64,000 nt of DNA, taken from assembly GCF_007751035.1 (NCBI RefSeq), contig NZ_CP036433.1:776437-840436 (forward strand), read 5' to 3'. Position 1 is the stretch's first letter; the number at the start of each line of letters is the position of its first letter. Under the pieces are notes generated by a model. The model was not told the origin of the DNA and did no database searches. It worked only from the letters and a program-made list of their open reading frames with translations. This DNA comes from Lignipirellula cremea. Lineage in GTDB: Bacteria > Planctomycetota > Planctomycetia > Pirellulales > Pirellulaceae. This document shows positions 1-8,308 of this stretch, piece by piece. The position numbers and the translations under genes are program-made.

Positions 1-836
1 TCGCGCTGCAATTCCGTCAGGTCGTACAGTTGCGGCGGCAGGGATTGTTCCGGCTTGCTGTTCGCCTTCTGGATGACGAGCGGATGCGGACGGACGTTCG
101 CCAGCAGGGCTTCGGCTTCGTCCTGTTTGGTGAAGCGATCGCCGGTGAAGCGGAAGCGGACGTCGCGATAGAGCGTCAACAGCTCCCAGAACTTCTGCGG
201 GCGGAAGGTGCGAATCTCGTCGTCGCGGCCAGCGATCATCGCCAGCACAGGCGTCTGCACGCGGCCCAGGCTCCAGAGGATACCGCCGGAACCGAAGCGA
301 ACCGTATAGTTCCGCGTGGCGTTCAGGCCAACGATCCAGTCGGCCTCGCTGCGGCAACGGGCCGCATGGTACAGCGGGTCGTAATCGGACAGCGGCCGCA
401 GGTTGCGGAACGCCTTGTCGATGGCGGCCGGGGTCAGCGAGCTGAGCCACAGCCGCTGCGTCGGCTTGCGGGTGCAATCGCAAAACGACTGGATGTAGCG
501 AAAGATCAGCTCCCCTTCGCGGCCCGCATCGGTCGCGCAAATGAGCGACGTGGCGGCACGAAACAGCCGCTTCACCACGGTGAACTGCTTCCGGGCGCCC
601 GCGTCGCCCCGCAGTTTCAGGGCGAATTCTTCCGGCACAATCGGCAGCGTTTCCAGCGACCACGCCTGGAATGCCGGGTCGTAGTCGGCTGGCTCCTGGA
701 GCTCGACCAGATGCCCCAGCGCCCAGGTGACCTGGTAGCCGTTCCCTTCAAAGTACCCGTCCCGGCGGGACGCGGCGCGCAGGTGGGCGGCCAGATCCCG
801 GGCGACCGACGGTTTCTCGGCGAGGACAACCTTCAC
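1..836 (-). CDS. topB: DNA topoisomerase III (type IA), N-terminal part
   Basis: The visible 278 residues begin with a Toprim domain typical of type IA topoisomerases, which relax or decatenate DNA by cutting one strand. Key residues are visible: Glu7 in LAEKPS and the acidic/basic signature ATDAGREGE near residues 101-109. A later GRVQTPVLAMI segment is the usual link into the cleavage domain. The gene runs off the left edge of the window before the catalytic tyrosine motif, so completeness cannot be judged. I chose the GTG start because GGAGGGGAGG lies just upstream; a TTG one codon earlier is also possible. The ATDAGREGELIF form fits TopB better than TopA. It is read away from the neighbouring esterase gene, whose stop lies beyond its start, so the two could be co-transcribed. 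Confidence 0.88.
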   Translation of the reverse strand, partial: MKVVLAEKPSVARDLAAHLRAASRRDGYFEGNGYQVTWALGHLVELQEPADYDPAFQAWSLETLPIVPEEFALKLRGDAGARKQFTVVKRLFRAATSLICATDAGREGELIFRYIQSFCDCTRKPTQRLWLSSLTPAAIDKAFRNLRPLSDYDPLYHAARCRSEADWIVGLNATRNYTVRFGSGGILWSLGRVQTPVLAMIAGRDDEIRTFRPQKFWELLTLYRDVRFRFTGDRFTKQDEAEALLANVRPHPLVIQKANSKPEQSLPPQLYDLTELQR

Positions 837-918
837 CAATCCTCCCCTCCTTGCTGGCTTCAACACGCATCGTCCGTAGCGTCGTCTGGCGGCTGCGTCG
901 CCTTCTCTCCAAGCGCCG

Positions 919-1839
919 TTACGGTTGCGCTGCGTCCGCCTGGGGGATGAACTTCTGCGCGGCCAGCCATTTCAAAGAGCCCGTTTTCCAGGCTTCCCAC
1001 ATGGGGCCTTTGTAGCCGTTCAGGCCGTGGCCTCCGCTGGGCAGTTCCAGGTATTCGCTGGCGACCTTATGGGCCTGGAGCGCGGCGTGGTAGTTCCGGC
1101 TGTTGGCCGGCACGACGACCCGGTCGTCGACGGCATGCGCCAGGTAAGCAGGCGGGGTGTCGGCCGTCACCTGCTTCTCGTTGGAGAAGAGCGCGACGGC
1201 TTCCGGCGTCGGGCTCCCGCCCAGCAGGTTCCGCTTGGATCCCTGGTGGGTCGTCTCTCCCATGGAGACGACCGGATAGATCAGGATCTGAAAATCAGGC
1301 CGGCAGCTGACGCGGTCGATCGGGTCCTTCGCCTGGGGATCGCCTTCATCGAAGTGCGTCCCCGCGGTCGACGCCAGGTGGCCGCCGGCGGAGAAGCCCA
1401 TCACGCCGATCTTGTGCGGATCAAGTCCCCACGCCTGGGCGTTCGCTCGGGCCGTACGCAAGGCCCGCTGGGCGTCGCGGAGGGGAACTTCGGAGCGGCC
1501 TTTGGGCAGCTCGTATTCGAGCACAATCCCGGTGACGCCATGCTGGTTAAGCCACTGGGCGACGCCATGGCCTTCGGCCCCTTTGACCAGACCGCCGTAG
1601 CCGCCGCCGGGGCAGATGACGACTGCGGCGCCGTTGCTTTTTTCCGGTCGATGCACGGTGATCGCCGCCGAGCTGACGGGCGTTTCGCCCGGCCACAGGG
1701 CCGTGCGCACGGGCGGGGTCGCCGGTTCCGCAGCCGCCAGCTGGGCAGTCAGCTGGGCAGTCAGAAAGGCCAGGCAACAAACGGCAGCGCCCTGGGCGAA
1801 CGCCTGGCGGGAGGGAAGCAGCGAAGTCAAGCGTAGCAT
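919..1839 (-). CDS. Secreted alpha/beta hydrolase (acetyl-esterase-like)
   Basis: This 306-residue protein has an N-terminal hydrophobic signal peptide (about residues 1-37) and an alpha/beta hydrolase fold of the acetyl-xylan-esterase/BD-FAE type. The oxyanion segment CPGGGYGG is at about residue 76, the nucleophile elbow GFSAGG places Ser150, the acid is probably Asp239 in AVDDR, and the catalytic histidine is His271 in GGHG. It probably deacetylates plant or algal polysaccharides outside the cytoplasm; the substrate is inferred from the family only. The ATG was chosen because AGGAG precedes it and the signal peptide starts there; the longer frame adds 47 residues with no signal-like character. 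A second esterase of the same build lies about 5.5 kb away on the other strand. Confidence 0.85.
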   Translation of the reverse strand: MLRLTSLLPSRQAFAQGAAVCCLAFLTAQLTAQLAAAEPATPPVRTALWPGETPVSSAAITVHRPEKSNGAAVVICPGGGYGGLVKGAEGHGVAQWLNQHGVTGIVLEYELPKGRSEVPLRDAQRALRTARANAQAWGLDPHKIGVMGFSAGGHLASTAGTHFDEGDPQAKDPIDRVSCRPDFQILIYPVVSMGETTHQGSKRNLLGGSPTPEAVALFSNEKQVTADTPPAYLAHAVDDRVVVPANSRNYHAALQAHKVASEYLELPSGGHGLNGYKGPMWEAWKTGSLKWLAAQKFIPQADAAQP

Positions 1840-2027
1840 GATCAAAGGTCTCCTGGCACGAACGCCGATGCGGCGAAAGGACGCAATCGCCCTGGCATGC
1901 CTGGCAGTATACCACGGCCCCGTCGTCGGGCCGACTTCAGGACGCGGGTCGTTCCTGGAGATGAGCCGCTTCTGGCGCAATCGCGCATCCTCTTCGCTTT
2001 GCGCTTGCTCACCCGGCTCCTGCCGCT

Positions 2028-3359
2028 TCAGTCCGCATCCTTATCGCCGGATGGGAGTTCGCGATATGGCTGCCGGGACTGATAAAGCTGCAGCCGCTCG
2101 CGCAGGCCCTGCCGGGCCGGTTTGTCGGCCGGCGCCAGGTCGGCTAAGAGTTCGAGGGCCTGGCGCTGCCGTCGGACGGCATTTTCCCAGTCGCCGACTT
2201 CGGCATGTGCGGCCGCCAGCAAGCTGAGCATGCGCCACTCCTGCTCATGCGTCTGTTCACAGGCCTGGCTGGCGTACCGCAGCGCCTGGTCGCCATCGCG
2301 GTACTCGGCCAGGGGACAGGTCGCCAGCAGCCACGCCAGGTCGCAGGCGGCGTGAGAATCCTCGGGGGCAAGACGCAGCGCTTCGTGGTAATCCTGCAGG
2401 GCGGCGGCGTACTCTCCCCTTAATGACTGTGCGAAGGCTCGCTTCCTCCACATAAAAGCATTCTCGGGAGCAAGCTCCACGGCAGAGGTAAAGTCGTTCA
2501 CGGCGGCCAGATAATCGCCCGCCTCATACCAGGCGTTTCCACGACTCTCGTAACCCGCCGGGTCGTCCGGCGCGAGTTCAATGACGACAGTCAGGTCGGA
2601 GACGCCCTGCTCCATGTCGCCCTGGTAACAGTACAGATGTCCCCGGCAGTCATAGGCAAGCCGGTTCGTCCGATCCAGACGAATGGCGACGGTAAAACTG
2701 GCGAGGGCGTTCTCAATCTGCTCCAGCTGCCAGTACGTGTTGCCGCGGTCAACGTACAAGCCGGCCTTGGCCGGCGCCAGGTGGATGGCCGATGTCAGGT
2801 CCGCCAGGCACTTCTCCCACTCGCCCAGCTGGCCATAGAGGGCAGCACGCAGTTGCCACACGTTCTCCCAGGCGGGGTCGAGTCGCAGCGCTTCGTTGCA
2901 GTCGGCGATCGCCTTTTCGAGTTCGCCCTGCTGCTCGTACGCCTCGGCGCGTTGAAACCAGGCCAGCATGTAATCGGGAACCAGATGAATCGCAGTGGTC
3001 GCCGCTTCGATCGCCTGCGCGGAGTCACGCCGGGCGGACCGGACGTACGATAGTCCGAGGTAATACCTCGCCTCCTGGGGATCAAGGCGCACGGCTTCTT
3101 TCAGGTCGCTAACGGCCTGCTCTGTGTCTCCCTTCATCATCCGCCAGACGCCTCGACTGAACCAGGCGACGGCATCCTGCGGACGCTGCTGCACATGGGC
3201 GTTTAGATCTTCCTGCGAGTCCCCCCCAGGCACGTAAAAGGATCTGCTTTTCGGGTCCTCCGTGCAGACGAACGCAGCCATGCGGAGTGCGGCGTCTAAA
3301 TCCTCGTCACTTGCTACCGCAAAAAATGCACGCACCGCGCGGAAGATCCTTCGAAACAT
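2028..3359 (-). CDS. Tetratricopeptide-repeat protein
   Basis: The 443-residue product is made almost entirely of tandem 34-residue TPR units, from about residue 62 to 400, with recurring patterns such as A..DL..A..L.P. TPR arrays are protein-interaction scaffolds and give no enzymatic function. The first 60 residues form a non-repeat N-terminal region with a basic, hydrophobic start (MFRRIFRAVRAFF) that might associate with the membrane. The ATG used has a GGAG nearby. A longer frame reading upstream would run into the MarR operator region and lacks TPR or signal character, so I rejected it. It is divergent from the marR-like gene and shares the intergenic region with its operator. No specific partner can be named. 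Confidence 0.8.
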   Translation of the reverse strand: MFRRIFRAVRAFFAVASDEDLDAALRMAAFVCTEDPKSRSFYVPGGDSQEDLNAHVQQRPQDAVAWFSRGVWRMMKGDTEQAVSDLKEAVRLDPQEARYYLGLSYVRSARRDSAQAIEAATTAIHLVPDYMLAWFQRAEAYEQQGELEKAIADCNEALRLDPAWENVWQLRAALYGQLGEWEKCLADLTSAIHLAPAKAGLYVDRGNTYWQLEQIENALASFTVAIRLDRTNRLAYDCRGHLYCYQGDMEQGVSDLTVVIELAPDDPAGYESRGNAWYEAGDYLAAVNDFTSAVELAPENAFMWRKRAFAQSLRGEYAAALQDYHEALRLAPEDSHAACDLAWLLATCPLAEYRDGDQALRYASQACEQTHEQEWRMLSLLAAAHAEVGDWENAVRRQRQALELLADLAPADKPARQGLRERLQLYQSRQPYRELPSGDKDAD

Positions 3360-3473
3360 GGAGTGGGGCTCCGGGAGAAATTCATGATATTCACGCAGGC
3401 CATGACCTCCATGATCCGGCAAATATAACGCGGCCGGTTGCCGCCGGTGACCCGTGCGCCCTCGCCAGGAGAC

Positions 3474-3511
3474 GTTGCAACAACATTTGTCTTGACAAGT
3501 GTTGTTGCAAC
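3474..3511. promoter_or_regulatory. Perfect 12-bp inverted repeat, probable MarR operator
   Basis: The arms GTTGCAACAACA and TGTTGTTGCAAC are exact reverse complements separated by 14 bp, and the spacer itself holds CTTG-A-CAAG. The site overlaps the -35 element of the downstream marR-like gene, which is the usual arrangement for MarR autorepression. It also lies 115 bp upstream of the divergent TPR gene and might control both. Binding is inferred, not shown. Confidence 0.7.
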
Positions 3512-3520
3512 TATCATGAT
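3492..3520 (+). promoter_or_regulatory. Predicted sigma70-type promoter of the marR-like gene
   Basis: A consensus TTGACA (3492-3497) is followed after 17 bp by CATGAT (3515-3520), a moderate -10 match. The predicted transcription start falls about 7 bp later, at or next to the ATG at 3527. No Shine-Dalgarno sequence is visible before that ATG, so the transcript may be leaderless. Confidence 0.5.
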
Positions 3521-3526
3521 TCGCGT

Positions 3527-4024
3527 ATGAAGGATTCTGCGAAAGAACTTGCTGACCCGAAGCCTGCGTTCGACTCGCCCGAACAGGAGGTGTTCCTGCA
3601 TTTGTGGCGGACGTTCGACTGTCTGAAAAAGCTCGAGGAGCAGCTGTTCGGCCAGTACGATCTGTCGGCCCAGCAGTACAACGCCCTGCGGCTGCTGCAG
3701 GCGGTCTTTCCGGCTGGCACGCAGACGATGGATCTGGGTCGGCGGTTAATCTCGCGCGGACCCGACACCACACGGATGCTGGACCGGCTGGAAAAACGCG
3801 GGCTGATCTCGCGGTCCCGCCTGCCCGACAATCGTCGGGTGGTAGAAATTTTCATCACCGACCAGGGGCAACAGCTGCTGCAGGAGATGGCTCCGGCGGT
3901 GCTGGAGATGCATCAGCGGCAGCTGGGACATTTGTCCGGTCCGCAGCAACGTCAGCTGGTCAAACTTTTGAAACGTAGCCGTCAGCCGCATGAAGACGCC
4001 ACCTGCGACTGGCTGGAAGATTAA
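3527..4024 (+). CDS. MarR-family transcriptional regulator
   Basis: The 165-residue protein has the size and layout of MarR regulators. It has an N-terminal dimerisation helix, a winged helix at about residues 50-110 (the recognition helix region includes RGPDTTRMLDRLEKRGL) and a wing with SRLPDNRRVVEIFITDQG. Such proteins repress transcription as dimers and release DNA when they bind a small ligand or are oxidised. The ATG is the first methionine of the conserved region. A perfect inverted repeat overlaps the promoter, suggesting autoregulation. The TSUP exporter gene starts 69 bp downstream on the same strand and is the obvious second target. The inducer is unknown. Confidence 0.88.
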   Translation: MKDSAKELADPKPAFDSPEQEVFLHLWRTFDCLKKLEEQLFGQYDLSAQQYNALRLLQAVFPAGTQTMDLGRRLISRGPDTTRMLDRLEKRGLISRSRLPDNRRVVEIFITDQGQQLLQEMAPAVLEMHQRQLGHLSGPQQRQLVKLLKRSRQPHEDATCDWLED

Positions 4025-4093
4025 GGATCGTGGCGGAATCGTTCGTCGTCCTTCCCCCCTGGCGCCTGCCTGGTTGATTCAGGAATTTGAGAG

Positions 4094-5170
4094 ATGCCCA
4101 TAGCACGGGAGTCTGGCTCGCTGCGCCAATTGTGGCCCTTTGGTGTGTGGCTGCTGGCGTTTTATACGGTCTGGCTGTCGATCGTGATCTGGCGGGATGG
4201 GTGGAGCGACCTGCAGGCCCACTGGCCGATTGCGCTCGCGATGGCGCTGGGTTCTTACGTGGCGGGCTCCACGCCAATGGGCGGCGGCACGGTCGGTTTT
4301 CCGGTGCTGGTGCTGCTGTTTGATCTGCCGGGATCGCTGGGCCGGAACTTTGGGCTGGCGGTGCAGTCGATCGGCATGGTTTCGGCCAGCATCTATATTT
4401 TTGCGGCCCGGCGGCCGCTGGACTGGGGCTTGCTGCGGCCGGCCCTGCTGGGCGCGCTGATCGGCACGCCTTTGGGGGCGGCGTTTGTGGCGCCGTTTCT
4501 GCCTGACTTGTGGGTGAAGCTCCTGTTTGCCGTCGTCTGGTGCAGTTTTGGTGTGATGCATCTGATCAAGCTGCGGGAGCTGGTGGCGGCCGAAGGCGTC
4601 AGTCCTCGCCGGCGGAGCTGGGACCAGCCAATCGGCTGGACGATCGGCCTGACCGGCGGCGTGGTCGCTTCGATCGCCGGCGTGGGGATCGATATGATGG
4701 TGTACGCCGTGCTGGTGCTGCTCTATCGGGCCGACTTGCGGATCTCCATTCCGACCTCGGTCGTGCTGATGGCGTTTACGTCGGTCGTGGGGATCGGCTC
4801 GAACCTGTTGCTGGCGCAGGTGAACCCGGGTTTGTATTACGTCGATCCCGAAGTGTTCTCGAACTGGCTGGCGGCCGCTCCGATTGTGGCGCTGGGGGCT
4901 CCGTTTGGCGCCCTGGTGGTGAACCTGATCTCCCGCACGCCGACGCTGCTGGCGGTGTCGCTGCTCTGCATTGGCCAGTTTGTCTGGACGGTGATCCAGG
5001 CCGGCGTCACGGGCTTCGCCCTGGCCGGAGCGATCGCCGGCGTGGTGGCAGTGAACGGGCTGTTCTATCTGCTCTACCAGGCCGGACGCGACCCGTCGCC
5101 CACTGCGGCCGCGGTTCCTGCGACAGGCGACATCCCGCTGGAACTGGCGGGCGAAGAGGCTGCTGGTTAG
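4094..5170 (+). CDS. TSUP-family permease (TauE/SafE-like)
   Basis: This 358-residue integral membrane protein has about eight hydrophobic helices and the family features: a glycine-rich GSTPMGGGTVGFPVLVLL motif in the first half and a repeated GGVVASIAGVGIDMM-like stretch in the second half. TSUP proteins export or import sulfite, sulfoacetate, taurine-related sulfonates or other organic anions across the inner membrane. The start codon is preceded by GGA/GAGAG. It is probably co-transcribed with the MarR regulator just upstream, which suggests inducible efflux of a toxic or metabolic anion. The substrate cannot be told from sequence. Confidence 0.82.
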   Translation: MPIARESGSLRQLWPFGVWLLAFYTVWLSIVIWRDGWSDLQAHWPIALAMALGSYVAGSTPMGGGTVGFPVLVLLFDLPGSLGRNFGLAVQSIGMVSASIYIFAARRPLDWGLLRPALLGALIGTPLGAAFVAPFLPDLWVKLLFAVVWCSFGVMHLIKLRELVAAEGVSPRRRSWDQPIGWTIGLTGGVVASIAGVGIDMMVYAVLVLLYRADLRISIPTSVVLMAFTSVVGIGSNLLLAQVNPGLYYVDPEVFSNWLAAAPIVALGAPFGALVVNLISRTPTLLAVSLLCIGQFVWTVIQAGVTGFALAGAIAGVVAVNGLFYLLYQAGRDPSPTAAAVPATGDIPLELAGEEAAG

Positions 5171-5291
5171 ACGATTGCGGCCGTTCGCGGAAAGCTTTCC
5201 AGGCTCATGGGTGCAAGTTGCCGCGGGGATCGGGGTGCGTTAGACTCGACCCGCTTCTGCTTTTGTTCTTCTGGGTTCTGGAGAGATTGCG

Positions 5292-6764
5292 ATGCCGTCC
5301 TTTCAACTATCGCGTCGCGCGTGGCTGCAGTCGGCTGCGGCGACGACGGCCGGAGCCTTGCTGGTTTCTTCCCGGGCGCTGGCGGAAGAGAAAACAGCCG
5401 TGGTCGATATCGGCACTCGTCGCGAGCTGTTCGTCGATGATCTGTTGATCGGCCAGCTGCAGGGCGTCGTGCAGAAACTTCATGAACCGCAGCGACTGCG
5501 GACGCCGTCCTCGCGGCCCAGCGGTCATTACGCCACCGTGCTGAAAGACGGCGACAAGTACCGCATGTACTATCGGGGCGACAAGGTCCCCGGCCTGCAC
5601 TGGCGCGACGACGGCTGGGGCGAGTATCACGCCAATGAAATCACAAAGTACGCCGAAAGCAAAGACGGCTTCCACTGGACCCAGCCCGACCTGGGACTGT
5701 ACGACATTAAAGGCGTTCCCGCTGGCAATACGGTGCTGTCGGATGCGTTCCTGGTAACGCATAACTTCTCGCCGTTTATCGACGACAACCCCGCTGCGCC
5801 GGCCGACCAGCGTTACAAAGCGCTCGGCGGCGGACGTTATCCCGAAGCCAACTGGGGCGTCTGGAAAATGCCCAACGAGCGGGCCGAACTGCGCAAAAAG
5901 TACGGCCCCGGCGGACTGTACGCCTGGGGATCGCCCGATGGGCTGCACTGGAAGAAGCTGCGGGAAGCGGCCGTCATTCCGGAAGACGCCGGTAACTTCG
6001 ATTCGCAGAATGTGGCCTTCTGGTCCGCCGCCGAAGGGCAGTACGTCAGCTACTTCCGCTGGTCAGGGAACGGGCAGCGGTCTATCCGCCGGGCGACCAG
6101 CCCCGACTTTCTGCACTGGAGCGACCCGGTCGACATGCGGGCGAACGAACCAGGCGAGCACCTGTATACCAGCGGCACGCATCCTTACTTCAGGGCGCCC
6201 CACATTTATATTGCGCTGCCCACCCGATTCCAGACGCGCCGCAATGCGATTACCGATGTCGCTTTCATGACGACCCGTCCCGGCAGCGACCACTATGACC
6301 GCACCTTCAAAGAGGCGTTCATTCGTCCTGGTCTGGGCCCCGGTGGCTGGGGGAACCGGTCGAACTATATCGCCTGGCATGTCGTGCCGACCAGCGATAC
6401 GGAAATGTCAATGTACATGTACGGCGGCGCCCAGTATGTGCTGCGGTACGATGGTTTCATTTCGATCCATGCGGGCTTTGAGCAGGGCGAGTTTCTCACC
6501 AAACCGCTCAAGTTCGACGGCGACAAGTTAGAGGTGAATTACTCGACCAGTGCGGCCGGCGGGATTCATGTCGAAATCCAGGACCTGCAGGGACAGCCGA
6601 TACCGGGCTTCGCCCTGGCTGACAGCGACCTGCTGTACGGCGATGCGATCAGCCACCACGTCGCCTGGCAAGGGAAGACCGATGTCCGCCGCCTTGCCGG
6701 CCGGCCCGTCCGCCTGCGGTTTGTGATGAACGAAGCCGATTTGTATTCGTTGCGTTTCCAGTAA
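5292..6764 (+). CDS. Tat-exported protein, GH32/43-like beta-propeller candidate
   Basis: The 490-residue protein begins with a twin-arginine-like signal (SRRAWLQSAAATTAGALL, about residues 6-30) and then has 'DIGTRRELFVDDLLI', a start often seen in planctomycete proteins annotated as glycosyl-hydrolase-family-32-like. The rest contains repeated W-, D- and G-rich beta segments (for example YRMYYRGD, GRYPEANWGVW) consistent with a five-bladed propeller. A role in periplasmic sugar or sulfated polysaccharide breakdown is plausible from the family and from the neighbouring secreted esterases, but no catalytic residues could be assigned with certainty. The ATG has a GGAGAG about nine bases upstream. 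Confidence 0.7.
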   Translation: MPSFQLSRRAWLQSAAATTAGALLVSSRALAEEKTAVVDIGTRRELFVDDLLIGQLQGVVQKLHEPQRLRTPSSRPSGHYATVLKDGDKYRMYYRGDKVPGLHWRDDGWGEYHANEITKYAESKDGFHWTQPDLGLYDIKGVPAGNTVLSDAFLVTHNFSPFIDDNPAAPADQRYKALGGGRYPEANWGVWKMPNERAELRKKYGPGGLYAWGSPDGLHWKKLREAAVIPEDAGNFDSQNVAFWSAAEGQYVSYFRWSGNGQRSIRRATSPDFLHWSDPVDMRANEPGEHLYTSGTHPYFRAPHIYIALPTRFQTRRNAITDVAFMTTRPGSDHYDRTFKEAFIRPGLGPGGWGNRSNYIAWHVVPTSDTEMSMYMYGGAQYVLRYDGFISIHAGFEQGEFLTKPLKFDGDKLEVNYSTSAAGGIHVEIQDLQGQPIPGFALADSDLLYGDAISHHVAWQGKTDVRRLAGRPVRLRFVMNEADLYSLRFQ

Positions 6765-6809
6765 CGGCGCCGGGAACTTTTTCGATCAACGGCTCAAGGA
6801 GAAGCGCAG

Positions 6810-7277
6810 GTGGTGATGAACATCAACAAGTGGACTGGCACGTTAGCCAAGCTCACGGCCCAGTCGCTGCATGACTTTCGGGAAGAGTCGGGCGACGAGC
6901 CGATGGCGATCTTCGTGATCGACTGCCTCCCCTGGGACGGCTTCCTGGCGTTGTCGTTTCTCACGCAGAAGGAGCGGGACGAATTGCCTGGCGAAGTCTC
7001 CATGGACGAGATGGAATCGTGGCGGCATTACAACTTCAACGAAGAGATGGATCGCTGGACTTCAGAAAGCGGCGACTGGCTGGTGGAAACCATGGCGGAG
7101 GCCTGGGAAGAGGCCGAAGACGACGTACGCGACGAAACGGGGAAGGAGTTTTTGCGAGCGTGCGTGGCGGCGGCCAAATCCCCGATCGTGCAGAAAGCGC
7201 TCGAGGCGTTTCCGCTCAGCCCGTCATTCCACATCAGCGTGACCCACGCTGACACCAAGGAGGAGTTTTACAGCTAG
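6810..7277 (+). CDS. Hypothetical acidic cytoplasmic protein
   Basis: A 155-residue acidic protein with no signal peptide or membrane segment. It is rich in Glu, Asp and Trp in the middle (EEMDRWTSESGDWLVETMAEAWEEAEDD) and probably mostly helical. I do not recognise the family. AAGGAG lies eight bases before the GTG start; the ATG two codons later (6816) is an equally good alternative. It sits on the same strand between the propeller-like gene and the second esterase gene with short gaps, so it may be part of one transcript. A hairpin follows its stop codon. Confidence 0.65.
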   Translation: MVMNINKWTGTLAKLTAQSLHDFREESGDEPMAIFVIDCLPWDGFLALSFLTQKERDELPGEVSMDEMESWRHYNFNEEMDRWTSESGDWLVETMAEAWEEAEDDVRDETGKEFLRACVAAAKSPIVQKALEAFPLSPSFHISVTHADTKEEFYS

Positions 7278-7290
7278 ACGATTGCTCTGT

Positions 7291-7315
7291 GCATCCGCCG
7301 AAACGCCGCGGATGC
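7291..7315 (+). terminator. Hairpin after the hypothetical gene
   Basis: GCATCCGC and GCGGATGC form an 8-bp perfect stem around a 9-base loop, 13 bases after the stop codon. No T-run follows, so this may be a weak or Rho-dependent stop, or only an mRNA structure before the next gene. Confidence 0.3.
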
Positions 7316-7343
7316 CGCCCCCCTGCCCCAAAGAGAGTCTCAA

Positions 7344-8306
7344 ATGTTTGAGCCTGCCAGTCACCACCATCTGCTGCGACAGTCGCCGCGGTTCCGAATG
7401 ACGCTGACACTCGGTTTAATTACCCTGACGCTTCTTTTCCTGGCAGCCCTGCCGGCGCTGGCCGGGGAGGCCGAAGTGGTGACGTTGTGGCCGGGCGAAC
7501 CGCCGGGGCCGGCGGCTTTGGTCGACGGGAAGGAAGTCGATCGCCAGCAGCCGGATGATCGTCTGGTCGGCGGTCATACGGTGATGAAGCTGGCAAATAT
7601 CGCCGCGCCGACGATGCACGTTTATCTGCCGCCTGCGGACAAGGCCAACGGAGCGGCCTGCCTGGTCTGTCCCGGCGGCGGCTTCAGCATTCTGGCCTGG
7701 GATCTCGAAGGGGTCGAGGCGGCCGAATGGCTGAACTCGCTCGGCGTGGCGGCCATCATTCTCAAGTATCGTGTCCCTACCCGGGCGCACGGCGCACCCG
7801 GCAACTGGCAAGGTCCCGTGAACGACGCGCAGCGGGCCCTCAGTCTGATCCGCAGCCGCGCCCAAGAATGGCGGATTGATCCCCAGCGGATCGGCGTGCT
7901 GGGCTTCTCGGCCGGCGGACAAACGGCCGCCCTGACCGCGGTCAAAGCGGGTAAGCGCCTGTACCCGGCAGTCGACGCCGCCGATGAGTTCCCGTGCGGG
8001 GTCGACTTCGCCCTGTTGGTTTACACCGGCGGGGTTGTGGATGCGGACGGCAACCTGCAGGACGCGTATGCGGTTGATAAAGCAACGCCGCCCATGTTCT
8101 TTGTGCATGCGGCCGACGACCGGGTGACGTGCCTCGCGAGCGTGGCGCTGTTTACCGCCCTGAAGAAGGCGGGCGTGCCGGCCGAGCTGCACATTTACCG
8201 CTCGGGCGGGCATGGCTACGGCCTGCGTCCCACCGACGAGGCCGTCACGCACTGGCCGCTCCGCGCCGCCGCGTGGCTGAAAGAATCCGGGTTTCTTAAG
8301 CACTGA
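7344..8306 (+). CDS. Secreted alpha/beta hydrolase (acetyl-esterase-like)
   Basis: The 320-residue protein carries a signal sequence that becomes hydrophobic at about residues 19-40 (LTLGLITLTLLFLAALPALA). The catalytic fold has CPGGGFS near residue 109, nucleophile Ser189 in GFSAGG, acid Asp259 in AADDR and His290 in SGGHGYG. It belongs to the same esterase group as the gene near the left edge of the window; these enzymes usually remove acetyl groups from xylan and related glycans. An alternative start is Met19, which would give a more usual signal peptide length. It converges with the DUF1552 gene, with only two bases between the two stop codons. Confidence 0.84.
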   Translation: MFEPASHHHLLRQSPRFRMTLTLGLITLTLLFLAALPALAGEAEVVTLWPGEPPGPAALVDGKEVDRQQPDDRLVGGHTVMKLANIAAPTMHVYLPPADKANGAACLVCPGGGFSILAWDLEGVEAAEWLNSLGVAAIILKYRVPTRAHGAPGNWQGPVNDAQRALSLIRSRAQEWRIDPQRIGVLGFSAGGQTAALTAVKAGKRLYPAVDAADEFPCGVDFALLVYTGGVVDADGNLQDAYAVDKATPPMFFVHAADDRVTCLASVALFTALKKAGVPAELHIYRSGGHGYGLRPTDEAVTHWPLRAAAWLKESGFLKH

Positions 8307-8308
8307 GC

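Noticed and set aside
30-950. Plus-strand open frame of 306 codons
   Set aside because: It is the mirror of topB on the other strand; the composition is Arg/Gly/Val-rich without domains, while the minus frame has a clear Toprim signature.
925-1836. Plus-strand open frame over the first esterase
   Set aside because: Antisense shadow of a gene with an intact catalytic triad and signal peptide.
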